Shown piece after piece: positions 18,497 to 28,171 of a stretch of 64,000 bases of DNA. Made by a program: the position numbers and the translations under genes. How positions within the stretch are numbered: the stretch's first letter is position 1; every line of letters starts with the position of its first letter. The stretch comes from Methylorubrum rhodinum (GTDB lineage: Bacteria > Pseudomonadota > Alphaproteobacteria > Rhizobiales > Beijerinckiaceae): the NCBI RefSeq assembly GCF_014199935.1, contig NZ_JACHOP010000001.1:1-64000 (forward strand), written 5' to 3'. Under the pieces are notes generated by a model, which was given only the letters and a program-made list of their open reading frames with translations, made no database searches and was not told the origin of the DNA.

Positions 18497-20215
18497 ATGA
18501 GTGAGGATACGGGGACTGTCCGGCGCTTCGCGCATCCGGGCCGTGGCCGCAACGTCGCCCGCGCCGTGCCGAAGGGCCGTCAGGTCGATCCGCAGGCCAA
18601 GGTCGAGATCGAGGAATTGCTCGGCGCCCGCTCGCGCCAGCGCGACCTGCTGATCGAGCACCTGCACCTGATCCAGGACACCTACGGCCAGATCGGCGCC
18701 GACCATCTCGCCGCGCTCGCCGACGAGATGAGTCTCGCCTTCGCCGAGGTGTTCGAGACCGCGACCTTCTACGCGCATTTCGACGTGGTGAAGGAGGGCG
18801 AGGCCGACATCCCGCGCCTGACCGTTCGGGTCTGCGACAGCATCACCTGCGCGATGTTCGGCGCCGACGAACTGATCGAGACGCTGCAGCGCGAACTCGC
18901 CTCCGACACGGTGCGCGTCGTGCGCGCCCCCTGCGTCGGCCTGTGCGACCACGCGCCCGCGGTCGAGGTCGGCCACAACTTCCTGCACAAGGCTGACCTC
19001 GCCTCCGTCCGTGCCGCGGTCGAGGCCGAGGATACCCACGCCCACATCCCCGACTACATCGATTACGACGCCTACCGGGCCGGCGGCGGCTACGCCCTGC
19101 TGGAGCGGCTTCGCTCGGGCGAAATGCCGGTCGACGACGTGCTGAAGGTGCTCGACGACGGCGGCCTGCGAGGCTTGGGCGGCGCCGGCTTCCCGACGGG
19201 GCGCAAGTGGCGCTCCGTGCGCGGCGAGCCGGGTCCGCGGCTGATGGCGGTCAACGGCGACGAGGGCGAGCCCGGCACCTTCAAGGACCAGCTCTACCTC
19301 AACACCGACCCGCACCGCTTCCTCGAGGGCATGCTGATCGGCGCCCACGTGGTCGAGGCCGCGGAGGTCTACATCTACCTGCGCGACGAGTACCCGATCT
19401 CCCGCGAGATCCTGACCCGCGAGATCGCCAAGCTCCCGGAAGGCGGCACCCGCATCCATCTGCGCCGGGGCGCGGGCGCCTATATCTGTGGCGAGGAATC
19501 CTCGCTGATCGAGTCGCTGGAGGGCAAGCGCGGCCTGCCGCGGCACAAGCCGCCCTTCCCGTTCCAGGTCGGCCTGTTCAACCGCCCGACGCTGATCAAC
19601 AACGTCGAGACCCTGTTCTGGGTGCGCGACCTGATCGAGCGCGGCGCCGAGTGGTGGAAGAGCCACGGCCGCAACGGCCGCGTGGGCCTGCGCTCCTACT
19701 CGGTCTCGGGCCGGGTGAAGGAGCCGGGCGTCAAGCTGGCGCCCGCGGGCCTCTCGATCCAGGAACTGATCGACGAGTATTGCGGCGGCATGTCGGAGGG
19801 CCACAGCTTCGCGGCCTACCTGCCGGGCGGCGCCTCGGGCGGCATCCTGCCGGCTTCCATGAACGACATCCCGCTCGATTTCGGCACGCTGGAGAAATAC
19901 GGCTGCTTCATCGGCTCGGCCGCGGTCGTGATCCTGTCCGACCGGGACGATGTGCGCGGTGCCGCGTTGAACCTCATGAAGTTCTTCGAGGACGAATCCT
20001 GCGGCCAGTGCACGCCCTGCCGCTCGGGCACCCAGAAGGCCCGGATGCTGATGGAGAACGGCATCTGGGATACCGAGCTTCTCGGCGAGCTGGCGCAGTG
20101 CATGCGCGACGCCTCGATCTGCGGTCTCGGTCAGGCGGCCTCGAACCCCGTCAGCTCCGTGATCAAGTATTTTCCGGATCTCTTCCCGGAGCCGCGGGCC
20201 GTGGCGGCCGAGTGA
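18497..20215 (+). CDS. fdh1B: NAD-dependent formate dehydrogenase 1 beta subunit
   Basis: 572 residues, a fusion of NuoE-like and NuoF-like modules. The N-terminal thioredoxin-like part carries [2Fe-2S] Cys in VCDSITC (near 112-118) and APCVGLCDHAP (near 150-160). The NuoF part has the NADH/FMN motif GLGGAGFPTGRKW (near 226-238) and the [4Fe-4S] site ESCGQCTPCRSG (near 499-510), with a later Cys in ASICGLG. It transfers formate-derived electrons from the alpha subunit to NAD+. Length and gene order match M. extorquens Fdh1. It is 64 bases before fdh1A. Confidence 0.95.
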   Translation: MSEDTGTVRRFAHPGRGRNVARAVPKGRQVDPQAKVEIEELLGARSRQRDLLIEHLHLIQDTYGQIGADHLAALADEMSLAFAEVFETATFYAHFDVVKEGEADIPRLTVRVCDSITCAMFGADELIETLQRELASDTVRVVRAPCVGLCDHAPAVEVGHNFLHKADLASVRAAVEAEDTHAHIPDYIDYDAYRAGGGYALLERLRSGEMPVDDVLKVLDDGGLRGLGGAGFPTGRKWRSVRGEPGPRLMAVNGDEGEPGTFKDQLYLNTDPHRFLEGMLIGAHVVEAAEVYIYLRDEYPISREILTREIAKLPEGGTRIHLRRGAGAYICGEESSLIESLEGKRGLPRHKPPFPFQVGLFNRPTLINNVETLFWVRDLIERGAEWWKSHGRNGRVGLRSYSVSGRVKEPGVKLAPAGLSIQELIDEYCGGMSEGHSFAAYLPGGASGGILPASMNDIPLDFGTLEKYGCFIGSAAVVILSDRDDVRGAALNLMKFFEDESCGQCTPCRSGTQKARMLMENGIWDTELLGELAQCMRDASICGLGQAASNPVSSVIKYFPDLFPEPRAVAAE

Positions 20216-20279
20216 CGCCCGATCCGACGCCCACACCGACACTGACTCACCTCAAGAAGCCAGAGCCTGGAGCGGACGC

Positions 20280-23249
20280 ATGAGCAACGGCCCCGAACCG
20301 CGCGGCGACAAGACCGGGCGGCCCGAGATCCGCGCCAACGGCCGGCAGGATGCCGGCGGCCCGGCAAACGGCGCGCAAGCCGCCACCGGCGGCGCCTATT
20401 CGCAGGGCGCCAAGGCCGGCGGCCAGGCCGCGCCGGAGCCCACGGGCACCTACGGCATCAAGGACCGCCCGACCGCGCCCGCGACCATCGCGTTCGAGCT
20501 GGACGGACAGCAGGTCGAGGCGCGGCCCGGCGAGACGATCTGGGCCGTCGCCAAGCGGCTCGGCACGCATATCCCGCATCTCTGCCACAAGCCCGAGCCC
20601 GGCTACCGCCCGGACGGCAATTGCCGCGCCTGCATGGTCGAGATCGAGGGTGAGCGCGTGCTCGCCGCCTCGTGCAAGCGCACGCCCGCCATCGGCATGA
20701 AGGTGAAGTCGGCCACCGAGCGCGCCACCAAGGCCCGCGCGATGGTGCTGGAACTGCTGGTCGCCGACCAGCCCGAGCGCGCGACCTCGCACGACCCGTC
20801 GTCGCATTTCTGGGTCCAGGCCGACGTTCTCGACGTGTCCGAGAGCCGCTTCCCGGCCTCCGAGCGCTGGACGAGCGACGTCAGCCACCCGGCGATGAGC
20901 GTCAACCTCGACGCCTGCATCCAGTGCAACCTCTGCGTCCGCGCCTGCCGCGAGGTCCAGGTCAACGACGTGATCGGCATGGCCTACCGCTCGGCCGACG
21001 CCAAGGTCGTGTTCGACTTCGACGATCCCATGGGCGCCTCGACCTGCGTCGCCTGCGGCGAGTGCGTCCAGGCCTGCCCGACCGGCGCCCTGATGCCCTC
21101 GGCCTATCTCGACGCGAACCAGACCCGCACCGTCTACCCCGACCGCGAGGTGAAGTCGCTCTGCCCCTATTGCGGCGTCGGCTGCCAGATCTCCTACAAG
21201 GTCAAGGACGAGAAGATCGTCTACGCCGAGGGCGTGAACGGCCCGGCCAACCAGAACCGGCTCTGCGTCAAGGGCCGGTTCGGCTTCGACTACGTGCACC
21301 ACCCCCACCGCCTGACGGCGCCGCTGATCCGCCTGGACAACGTGCCCAAGGACGCCAACGATCAGATCGATCCGGCCAATCCCTGGACCCACTTCCGCGA
21401 GGCGACCTGGGAGGAGGCGCTCGACCGCGCCGCCGGCGGCCTCAAGCGCATCCGCGACACCAACGGGCGCAAGGCGCTCGCGGGCTTCGGCTCGGCCAAG
21501 GGCTCGAACGAGGAGGCCTACCTCTTCCAGAAGCTCGTGCGCCTCGGCTTCGGCACCAACAACGTCGACCATTGCACGCGGCTGTGCCACGCCTCGTCGG
21601 TCGCCGCCCTCATGGAGGGCCTGAATTCCGGCGCCGTCACCGCGCCGTTCTCGGCGGCCCTCGACGCCGAGGTGATCGTCGTGATCGGCGCCAACCCGAC
21701 CGTGAACCACCCGGTCGCCGCGACCTTCCTCAAGAACGCGGTGAAGCAGCACGGCGCCAAGCTGATCATCATGGACCCGCGGCGCCAGACGCTGTCGCGC
21801 CACGCCTACCGGCACCTCGCCTTCCGCCCCGGCTCGGACGTGGCGATGCTCAACGCGATGCTGAACGTCATCGTCGAGGAAGGTCTCTACGACGAGCAGT
21901 ACATCGCCGGCTACACCGAGAACTTCGAGGCGCTGAGGGAGAAGATCGTCGACTTCACGCCGGAGAAGATGGCGCCGGTCTGCGGCATCGACGCCGAGAC
22001 CCTGCGCGAGGTCGCGCGCCTCTACGCCCGGGCCAAGTCCTCGCTCATCTTCTGGGGCATGGGCGTCAGCCAGCACGTCCACGGCACCGACAACTCGCGC
22101 TGCCTGATCGCGCTCGCCCTGATCACCGGCCAGATCGGCAGGCCGGGCACCGGCCTGCACCCCTTGCGCGGCCAGAACAACGTCCAGGGCGCCTCCGACG
22201 CCGGCCTGATCCCGATGGTCTATCCGGACTATCAGTCGGTCGAGAAGTCGGCCGTGCGCGAGCTGTTCGAGGAATTCTGGGGCCAGTCCCTGGACCCGCA
22301 GAAGGGCCTCACCGTCGTCGAGATCATGCGCGCGATCCACGCGGGCGAGATCAAGGGCATGTTCGTCGAGGGCGAGAACCCGGCGATGTCCGACCCCGAC
22401 CTCAACCACGCCCGCCACGCTTTGGCGATGCTCGACCACCTCGTGGTGCAGGACCTGTTCCTGACCGAGACCGCCTTCCACGCCGACGTGGTGCTGCCGG
22501 CCTCGGCCTTTGCCGAGAAGGCCGGTACCTTCACCAACACGGATCGACGCGTGCAGATCGCCCAGCCGGTGGTCGCCCCCCCCGGCGACGCGCGCCAGGA
22601 TTGGTGGATCATCCAGGAACTGGCCAAGCGGCTCGGCCTCGACTGGACCTATACCGGCCCGGCCGACATCTTCGCCGAGATGGCGCAGGTGATGCCGTCG
22701 CTCAACAACATCACCTGGGAGCGCCTGGAGCGCGAGGGGGCGGTGACCTATCCGGTCGATGCCCCGGACCAGCCCGGCAACGAGATCATCTTCTACGCCG
22801 GCTTCCCCACCGAGAGCGGGCGCGCAAAGATCGTCCCGGCGGCGATCGTGCCGCCGGACGAGGTGCCGGACGCCGAGTTCCCGATGGTGCTCTCGACGGG
22901 CCGCGTGCTGGAGCATTGGCACACCGGCTCGATGACCCGGCGCGCGGGCGTGCTCGACGCGCTGGAGCCCGAGGCGGTGGCGTTCATGGCGCCGAAGGAG
23001 CTCTACCGCCTGGGTCTGCGTCCGGGCGGCGCGATGCGGCTGGAGACGCGCCGCGGCGCCGTCGAGCTGAAGGTCCGCTCCGACCGCGACGTGCCGGCGG
23101 GCATGATCTTCATGCCCTTCTGCTACGCCGAGGCCGCCGCCAACCTCCTGACCAACCCGGCCCTCGACCCGCTCGGCAAGATCCCCGAGTTCAAGTTCTG
23201 CGCGGCGCGCGTGGCGCCCGTGGAGCCCGCGTCGATCGCGGCGGAATAG
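20280..23249 (+). CDS. fdh1A: Formate dehydrogenase 1 alpha subunit (W/Mo-bis-MGD)
   Basis: 989 residues. In order: a Gly/Ala-rich N-terminal tail; a NuoG-like [2Fe-2S] domain with LCHKPEPGYRPDGNCRACMV (near 101-120); two [4Fe-4S] sites, CIQCNLCVRACRE and CVACGECVQACPTG; the catalytic-domain [4Fe-4S] site SLCPYCGVGC (near 294-303); and the bis-MGD domain. The metal ligand is Cys436 in HCTRLCHASSV, encoded TGC, followed by His437; it is not selenocysteine. It oxidises formate to CO2. The orthologue in M. extorquens is the tungsten enzyme; the metal cannot be read from sequence. Confidence 0.95.
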   Translation: MSNGPEPRGDKTGRPEIRANGRQDAGGPANGAQAATGGAYSQGAKAGGQAAPEPTGTYGIKDRPTAPATIAFELDGQQVEARPGETIWAVAKRLGTHIPHLCHKPEPGYRPDGNCRACMVEIEGERVLAASCKRTPAIGMKVKSATERATKARAMVLELLVADQPERATSHDPSSHFWVQADVLDVSESRFPASERWTSDVSHPAMSVNLDACIQCNLCVRACREVQVNDVIGMAYRSADAKVVFDFDDPMGASTCVACGECVQACPTGALMPSAYLDANQTRTVYPDREVKSLCPYCGVGCQISYKVKDEKIVYAEGVNGPANQNRLCVKGRFGFDYVHHPHRLTAPLIRLDNVPKDANDQIDPANPWTHFREATWEEALDRAAGGLKRIRDTNGRKALAGFGSAKGSNEEAYLFQKLVRLGFGTNNVDHCTRLCHASSVAALMEGLNSGAVTAPFSAALDAEVIVVIGANPTVNHPVAATFLKNAVKQHGAKLIIMDPRRQTLSRHAYRHLAFRPGSDVAMLNAMLNVIVEEGLYDEQYIAGYTENFEALREKIVDFTPEKMAPVCGIDAETLREVARLYARAKSSLIFWGMGVSQHVHGTDNSRCLIALALITGQIGRPGTGLHPLRGQNNVQGASDAGLIPMVYPDYQSVEKSAVRELFEEFWGQSLDPQKGLTVVEIMRAIHAGEIKGMFVEGENPAMSDPDLNHARHALAMLDHLVVQDLFLTETAFHADVVLPASAFAEKAGTFTNTDRRVQIAQPVVAPPGDARQDWWIIQELAKRLGLDWTYTGPADIFAEMAQVMPSLNNITWERLEREGAVTYPVDAPDQPGNEIIFYAGFPTESGRAKIVPAAIVPPDEVPDAEFPMVLSTGRVLEHWHTGSMTRRAGVLDALEPEAVAFMAPKELYRLGLRPGGAMRLETRRGAVELKVRSDRDVPAGMIFMPFCYAEAAANLLTNPALDPLGKIPEFKFCAARVAPVEPASIAAE

Positions 23250-23702
23250 TAGCGCCCCGCTCGAAGCCGGCGGCCCGCCTCGGCGCGCCGCCGGCGTCGC
23301 AAGAACGGTCCGTCCTCCCGCAGGCCGTCGCCCCCGCCGGCCGGGCCGGTACGGCCCGCAAGGATTCGCCTCGCCCCCTGTCGGGCGGACGCGCTCGCCC
23401 CGGCGCCGCCGCGCGGGGCCTGCCGCGGCACGGCTCCGCGCCGGACGCCCCGTCACCTGCCGTTCCCCGCTCCGGGGCCGTCGAGCCGTTCGAGGCACGC
23501 ACGCGACCGTGTCGTGGCCCGCTGCAACCGTTTCCGGCTCGGGACGTTTCGGGGGCGCAGCATGGGCGGGGCGCAGCTTGGGCCGCCCCCTCGGCGATCA
23601 CGGTTTCGCCGCGACGCGCAGACATTCTCCCACGGCTCGACCGGGCCCGCCCTCGGCCCTCGGCCCCGGACGAGCGACGACACAGCTGAAGGCAGACGAT
23701 CC
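23250..23702. other. Intergenic gap after fdh1A
   Basis: 453 bases, very GC-rich. Frames in both directions are open but Arg/Ala/Pro-rich and unrecognisable. I see no clear terminator with a T-run after fdh1A and no distinct promoter for the next gene. Confidence 0.4.
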
Positions 23703-24377
23703 ATGACGACATCCGCGCGCCTCTTCCTGGCCGCCTCCCTCGTCGGAGCGGGCTTGGCCGCCGCCTCCCTCGTGAGCGCCCCCGCGCTCGGGCAGAAGGC
23801 GGACGCCGCCGGGCCCAAGGCTCCCGAGAAGGCCTTCCCCGCGGAGAAGGCCGCGGACGCGCCGAAGCCGGTCGCCCTGACGCAGGCCCAGATCGACGGC
23901 GTGCTCGCCGCCCAGCCCGAATTGGCCAGGATCGACGGCGGCTCCGCCGACAAGCCCGACCCAAAGGCCGAGGCCAAGGCGCAGGAGGCGGCCGAGGCCA
24001 TCGTGAAGCGCAACGGATTCGCCAGCCTCGACGCGTTCCAGGACGCCAGCGAGAGCATCGATGCGGTGCTGGAGGGGATCGACCCCGAGACCAAGACCTA
24101 TGTCGGCGTGACGCCGCTGCTCAAGAAGCAGCTCGCCGCGGTCGAGGCCGACAAGACCCTGCCGGCCAAGGACAAGGCGGCGGCGGTCAAGGAGCTGAAG
24201 GGCGCCATCGCCTCGGGCGAGCCGGGCGGCAAGCCGCCGGAGGGCAACATCGCCCTCGTGACCCAGAACTACGACAAGCTCAACGCGGCGCTCGGCCCGG
24301 ACGTCGGCGACGACAAGGAGGCCGGCAAGGCGGCGCCCGCGCAGGATTCCTCGGGGAAGGCCGCCGGGAAGAAGTGA
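23703..24377 (+). CDS. Periplasmic Ala/Lys-rich hypothetical protein
   Basis: 224 residues. A signal peptide (LFLAASLVGAGLAAASLVSAPALGQ, in part) ends near residue 31. The mature part is Ala/Lys/Asp-rich and predicted helical, with repeated 'KxxAAxKExK' character and a disordered C-terminus (AQDSSGKAAGKK). No family is recognised. There are no Cys. It could be an envelope chaperone-like or stress protein, but nothing in the sequence decides this. Confidence 0.7.
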   Translation: MTTSARLFLAASLVGAGLAAASLVSAPALGQKADAAGPKAPEKAFPAEKAADAPKPVALTQAQIDGVLAAQPELARIDGGSADKPDPKAEAKAQEAAEAIVKRNGFASLDAFQDASESIDAVLEGIDPETKTYVGVTPLLKKQLAAVEADKTLPAKDKAAAVKELKGAIASGEPGGKPPEGNIALVTQNYDKLNAALGPDVGDDKEAGKAAPAQDSSGKAAGKK

Positions 24378-24400
24378 GGCTCGCGCTGCGAGCACGCGCC

Positions 24401-24510
24401 TCTCCTCCCCCTTGCGGGGAGGAGCCGGAGGTGGGGGTGGTTCAGGATCGAGCGCGGCGGTGCCTCCTGCCCGACCCCCACCCCTGACCCCTCCCCGCAA
24501 GGCGGAGGGG
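24401..24510. repeat. G/C-run palindromic intergenic element
   Basis: Left arm about 24403-24440 (CTCCTCCCCCTTGCGGGGAGG, then AGGTGGGGG) and right arm about 24473-24510 (CCCACCCCTG, then CCCCTCCCCGCAAGG) are imperfect inverted copies with a 32-base centre. The left arm contains its own mini-hairpin (CCCC-TTGC-GGGG). This type is a common intergenic repeat in alphaproteobacteria. It follows the stop of the periplasmic protein by 23 bases and probably also ends that transcript. Confidence 0.75.
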
Positions 24511-24628
24511 ACCCGTGCTTGCCGTTCGGGAACGATCCCCGCGCACGGTGCCTTTCCGCACCGACCGCGCCCGACGCCGCTCCCCACAAGCGGCCGGGTC
24601 ATCCCGGCCGCCTCAAGGCATCGCATCC

Positions 24629-25900
24629 GTGACCCCCTCCCCCCGGCCCGCTCCCGGCAGCGCGACGCCCGCCGCCGGGCCGCCCTGGTCGGGGCCGGGC
24701 TTCGCCGAGTTCGTTGGCATCGTCGCGCTGATGATGGCGGTCACCGCCATGTCGATCGACAACCTGCTGCCGGCCTTCCCGCTGATCCAGCAGCGCTTTG
24801 CCGTTCAGGACGCCAACAGCCTCCAGCTCCTCGTCTACGTCTACATGATCGGCTTCGGGCTGGCGCAGATCGTCTACGGGCCGGTCTCGGACGCGCTCGG
24901 GCGGCGCAGGGTGCTGCTCGCGAGCCTCGCGATCTACGCCGCCGGCTGCGGGCTGGCGATGGTGGCGCCGAGCTTCGAGTGGCTGCTCGCCTCCCGCGTC
25001 ATCCAGGGCATCGGCGCGGCGGGGGGAAGGGTGCTCTCCACCGCGATCGTGCGCGACCGCTTCGCGGGGCGCGAGATGGCGAGCGTGATGTCGCTCATCA
25101 TGATGGTGTTCCTGATCGTGCCGATGCTCGGGCCGGCCATCGGCGCGACGATGCTGCTGCTCGGCTCGTGGCACTGGGTGTTCGTCTCGATGCTGGCGCT
25201 CGGGGGCATTCTCGCCCTGTGGTTCGCCGCGCGGATGCCGGAGACGCTCCATCCCGAGTATCGCCGGCCGCTGTCTTTCTCGGCGACGCTGCAGGCGCTC
25301 GGCACCGTGCTGCGCACCCGCGTCGCCATCGGCTACGCCACGGCGCTCGGGCTGATGACCGGCTGCATCATGGGCTATGTCGGCTCGGCCCAGCAGGTGT
25401 TCGACACCGGACTCTACCATCTGGGGAGCCTGTTCCCGGCCGCCTTCGGACTGGTGGCGGGCGCGATGGGCGCGGCGACGCTGGTCAATTCCCGCCTCGT
25501 GCGGCGGCTCGGGATGCGCAGCCTCTCGCATGCCGGCGTCACCGCCTTCACCGCGGTCGGGCTCGTGCAGGTGGGGATCGGGCTCGCCTATCACGGACAG
25601 CCGCCGATCGCCCTGTTCCTCGGGGTGCTGGCAGCCAACCAGTTCCTGATCAGCTTTGTCATGCCGAACTTCAACGCGCTGGCGCTGCAGCCGCTCGGAG
25701 CCATCGCCGGCACCGCCTCGTCGTTCCTCGGCTTCTACACGACGATGCTGGGCGCCTTTTGCGGCTGGCTGATCGGGCGCGCCTTCGACGGCACGGTGAT
25801 GCCGGTGGCGGTCGGCTATGCGGGCCTGGGCGCCCTCTCGCTTCTCGTCGTCGCCTGGACCGAGCGGGGGCGCCTGTACCGGGCCGGGATTTCCGGTTGA
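24629..25900 (+). CDS. MFS multidrug exporter, Bcr/CflA type
   Basis: 423 residues from the GTG at 24629. Twelve hydrophobic segments are visible. The first loop has the MFS motif A-like YGPVSDALGRRRVLL, and helix 5 carries motif C-like VPMLGPAIGA. These, and the IDNLLPAFPLIQQRF start, fit the DHA1 Bcr/CflA drug-resistance branch, which exports small hydrophobic compounds by proton exchange. The frame is open from 24515, but that extension is Arg/Pro-rich, not membrane-like, and begins at the edge of the palindromic repeat. The substrate is unknown. Confidence 0.85.
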   Translation: MTPSPRPAPGSATPAAGPPWSGPGFAEFVGIVALMMAVTAMSIDNLLPAFPLIQQRFAVQDANSLQLLVYVYMIGFGLAQIVYGPVSDALGRRRVLLASLAIYAAGCGLAMVAPSFEWLLASRVIQGIGAAGGRVLSTAIVRDRFAGREMASVMSLIMMVFLIVPMLGPAIGATMLLLGSWHWVFVSMLALGGILALWFAARMPETLHPEYRRPLSFSATLQALGTVLRTRVAIGYATALGLMTGCIMGYVGSAQQVFDTGLYHLGSLFPAAFGLVAGAMGAATLVNSRLVRRLGMRSLSHAGVTAFTAVGLVQVGIGLAYHGQPPIALFLGVLAANQFLISFVMPNFNALALQPLGAIAGTASSFLGFYTTMLGAFCGWLIGRAFDGTVMPVAVGYAGLGALSLLVVAWTERGRLYRAGISG

Positions 25901-25979
25901 TGGTCGGGTCCGCTTAACCGGCGATTCAGCCTGACAGGACACCGTTCCGGGACTGCTTTCCTGCCTCGGAGCGTCCCCC

Positions 25980-26492
25980 GTGTTCGGTTCTGCCCAGAAC
26001 GGCGTGCTTCTCGCCGCCCGCCTCCTCATGGCCGCGGCGCTCCTGCCGACGGGGATCGCGCGGGCGCTCAACGTCTCTGGCTTCGCGCTCACGCTCGCGG
26101 GCGCGGGCTGCCCGGCTCCGAACGCGGTGGCGACGGCCGCTGTGATCGTGCAGGTGTTCGGACCGCTCGCCCTGATCCTCGGGGTGATGCCGCGGGTCAC
26201 CGGGCTCGCCATGGCGCTGTTCGTGGCCGCCATGGCCGCCCTGCTGCATCCGTTCTGGCACTATGTCGGCGGCAGCGCCGTGACCGAGCGCAGCTTCTTC
26301 CTGGCCGATCTCGGGCTCGCCGGCGCCTTCCTGATGTACGCCATGACCGGCCCCGGCGCCTGGAGCTGGCAGGGCTATTTTGCGCGTTCTGGCCGTGGGC
26401 CCGAGCCGGCCCGGGCTCCGGCCCGGGCGGCTGCGAAGAACGCGCCGGCTAAGCGCGCGGGCGGTCGGGCGCCGGCGCGGGCGGCGGCGTGA
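25980..26492 (+). CDS. DoxX-family membrane protein
   Basis: 170 residues, four hydrophobic segments. The features GVLLAARLLMAAALLPTGIARAL, the second-helix VIVQVFGPLALILGV and the FWHY motif before helix 4 are typical of DoxX-like proteins, which have loose redox or respiratory links. The C-terminal 35 residues are an Ala/Arg/Lys/Pro-rich tail (ARAPARAAAKNAPAKRAGG) that is not part of the domain. The start is GTG 25980. Its 3' end overlaps the convergent MFS gene by 44 bases, and that overlap encodes the odd tail. Confidence 0.82.
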   Translation: MFGSAQNGVLLAARLLMAAALLPTGIARALNVSGFALTLAGAGCPAPNAVATAAVIVQVFGPLALILGVMPRVTGLAMALFVAAMAALLHPFWHYVGGSAVTERSFFLADLGLAGAFLMYAMTGPGAWSWQGYFARSGRGPEPARAPARAAAKNAPAKRAGGRAPARAAA

Positions 26493-27924
26493 GAGAGGGA
26501 CGCGTCGAGGCCGGCCCGTCGCCGCTCACGCGGCGCTGACCCGACACCTCGGCGCCGGCATCCGGCGCGAGCCGCCGGAACACGAAGAACGAGCCCGCCG
26601 AGATGACCGCCACCGCGAGGAAGGCGATCGAAAAGTCCTCCGTCCGGATGCCCGAATGGCCGTGCCAGGAGGCCGCCCCCTCCAGCGCCAGGGCGCCGAT
26701 GGAGACGCCGAGACTGAGCGAGAGCTGTTGCGCGACGCTGGCCAAGCTGGTCGCCGCGCTCATCTCCCGCGACTCGAGATCGGCATAGGCGATGGCGTTG
26801 ACGCAGGTGAATTGCAGCGAGCGCACGCAGCCGCCGAAGAGCAGCACGCAGACGATGATCCAGTGCGGGGTCTGCGCGGTGAACAGCCCGTTGATCGCCA
26901 GGAAGGCGGAAGCGATCAGCGCGTTCGTCACCATCACCCGGCGGAAGCCGTGAGCCCGCAGGATGCGGGGACCCACGATCTTGATGAGCAGGGCGCCGGC
27001 GGCCGCCGCGAAGGTGATCAGCCCCGAATGCAGCGGATCGAGCCCGAAGCCGATCTGCAGCATCAGCGGCAGCAGGAAGGGAATCGCCCCGGTGCCGATG
27101 CGGAACAGGCTTCCCCCCGTCACCGCGGCCCGGAAGGTCGGATAGCGGAGAAGGTCGAGGCGGATCAGCGGGTGCGCGGTCCGCCGGGCGTGGCGCAGGT
27201 AGAGCGCCATCAGCACCGCGCCGGCGCCCATGCAGCCCCAGGACACGCCGTCCGGCAGGAGATGGCGCCCGGTCGAGGCGAAGCCGAGCATCAGGAGCGC
27301 CAGCCCGGCGCCCGAGAGCAGGAAGCCGATCCCATCGAGCGGCGGGCGCTCTTCTTCCCGAATGTCGCCGATATAGAGCGTCGCCAGAACGATCCCGGCG
27401 AGGCCGATCGGGATGTTGATGAAGAAGATCCAGCGCCAGTCGGCATAGGTGGTGATGAAGCCCCCCAGCGGCGGCCCGAGGATCGGGCCGATCAGCGCCG
27501 GGATCGTCAGGTAGGCGAGCGCCCCGACGAGTTCGGATTTCGGCACGGAACGCAGGATCACGAGGCGCCCGACCGGCACCATCATGGCCCCGCCGATCCC
27601 TTGCACGAAGCGGGCGGCGACGAAGCCGAGGAGCGAGTTGGAGGCCGCGCAGGCCAACGAGCCTGCCATGAAGACGCACAACGCCGTGCGAAAGACGTTG
27701 CGGGCGCCGTAGCGGTCGGCGGCCCAGCCCGAGACGGGGATGAAGATCGCGAGGCTCACGAGATAGGCGGTGAGCGCGAGCTTCAGGGCAATCGGGTCCT
27801 CGTTCAGGCTCGCGGCGATGGCCGGCAGCGCCGTGGCGATCACCGTGGAATCGGTGTTCTCCATGAAGAGCGCGGTCGCGACGACGAGGGGGACGATCTG
27901 GGCGGGACGCATCGGCGGAGACAA
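26449..27924 (-). CDS. MFS exporter, DHA2 (EmrB/QacA) type
   Basis: 491 residues, about 14 hydrophobic segments. Family marks are FMENTDSTVIATALPAIAASL in helix 1, GWAADRYGARNVF (motif A), RFVQGIGGAMMVPVGRLVIL (helix 4) and GPILGPPLGGFI (motif C). These exporters remove drugs, bile-like or lipophilic compounds by proton antiport. EmrA-type adaptor or TetR genes are absent next to it. The C-terminal 45 residues are Pro-rich and run into the convergent DoxX gene. An ATG four codons later (27912) is an alternative start. Confidence 0.87.
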   Translation of the reverse strand: MSPPMRPAQIVPLVVATALFMENTDSTVIATALPAIAASLNEDPIALKLALTAYLVSLAIFIPVSGWAADRYGARNVFRTALCVFMAGSLACAASNSLLGFVAARFVQGIGGAMMVPVGRLVILRSVPKSELVGALAYLTIPALIGPILGPPLGGFITTYADWRWIFFINIPIGLAGIVLATLYIGDIREEERPPLDGIGFLLSGAGLALLMLGFASTGRHLLPDGVSWGCMGAGAVLMALYLRHARRTAHPLIRLDLLRYPTFRAAVTGGSLFRIGTGAIPFLLPLMLQIGFGLDPLHSGLITFAAAAGALLIKIVGPRILRAHGFRRVMVTNALIASAFLAINGLFTAQTPHWIIVCVLLFGGCVRSLQFTCVNAIAYADLESREMSAATSLASVAQQLSLSLGVSIGALALEGAASWHGHSGIRTEDFSIAFLAVAVISAGSFFVFRRLAPDAGAEVSGQRRVSGDGPASTRPSLTPPPAPAPDRPRA

Positions 27925-28171
27925 GCGCGGGGCGGGCGGATCGGTTGCAACGCGACGGGGATCGAGGCAAGCGCCGGAGCCACCGGAAACAACGTTGCCG
28001 AACGGTCACAGACGGCCGGATACGGGGCCATCGAGGCGGCACGGCCGCACGGCGTCCTTCCGGCGGGGGGCCGCTAAGGCTAGGCTTGCCGCCAGAGACG
28101 ACATACCCCTTCCGCCCCTGGCGGGGCGGCGCTCCTCGGGCGCCCGCTCCGTCCATCCGCGAAAGAGACTG

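Noticed and set aside
21573..21590. Selenocysteine in Fdh1A
   Set aside because: The metal-ligand codon is TGC (Cys), not TGA, and no SECIS-like hairpin is needed.
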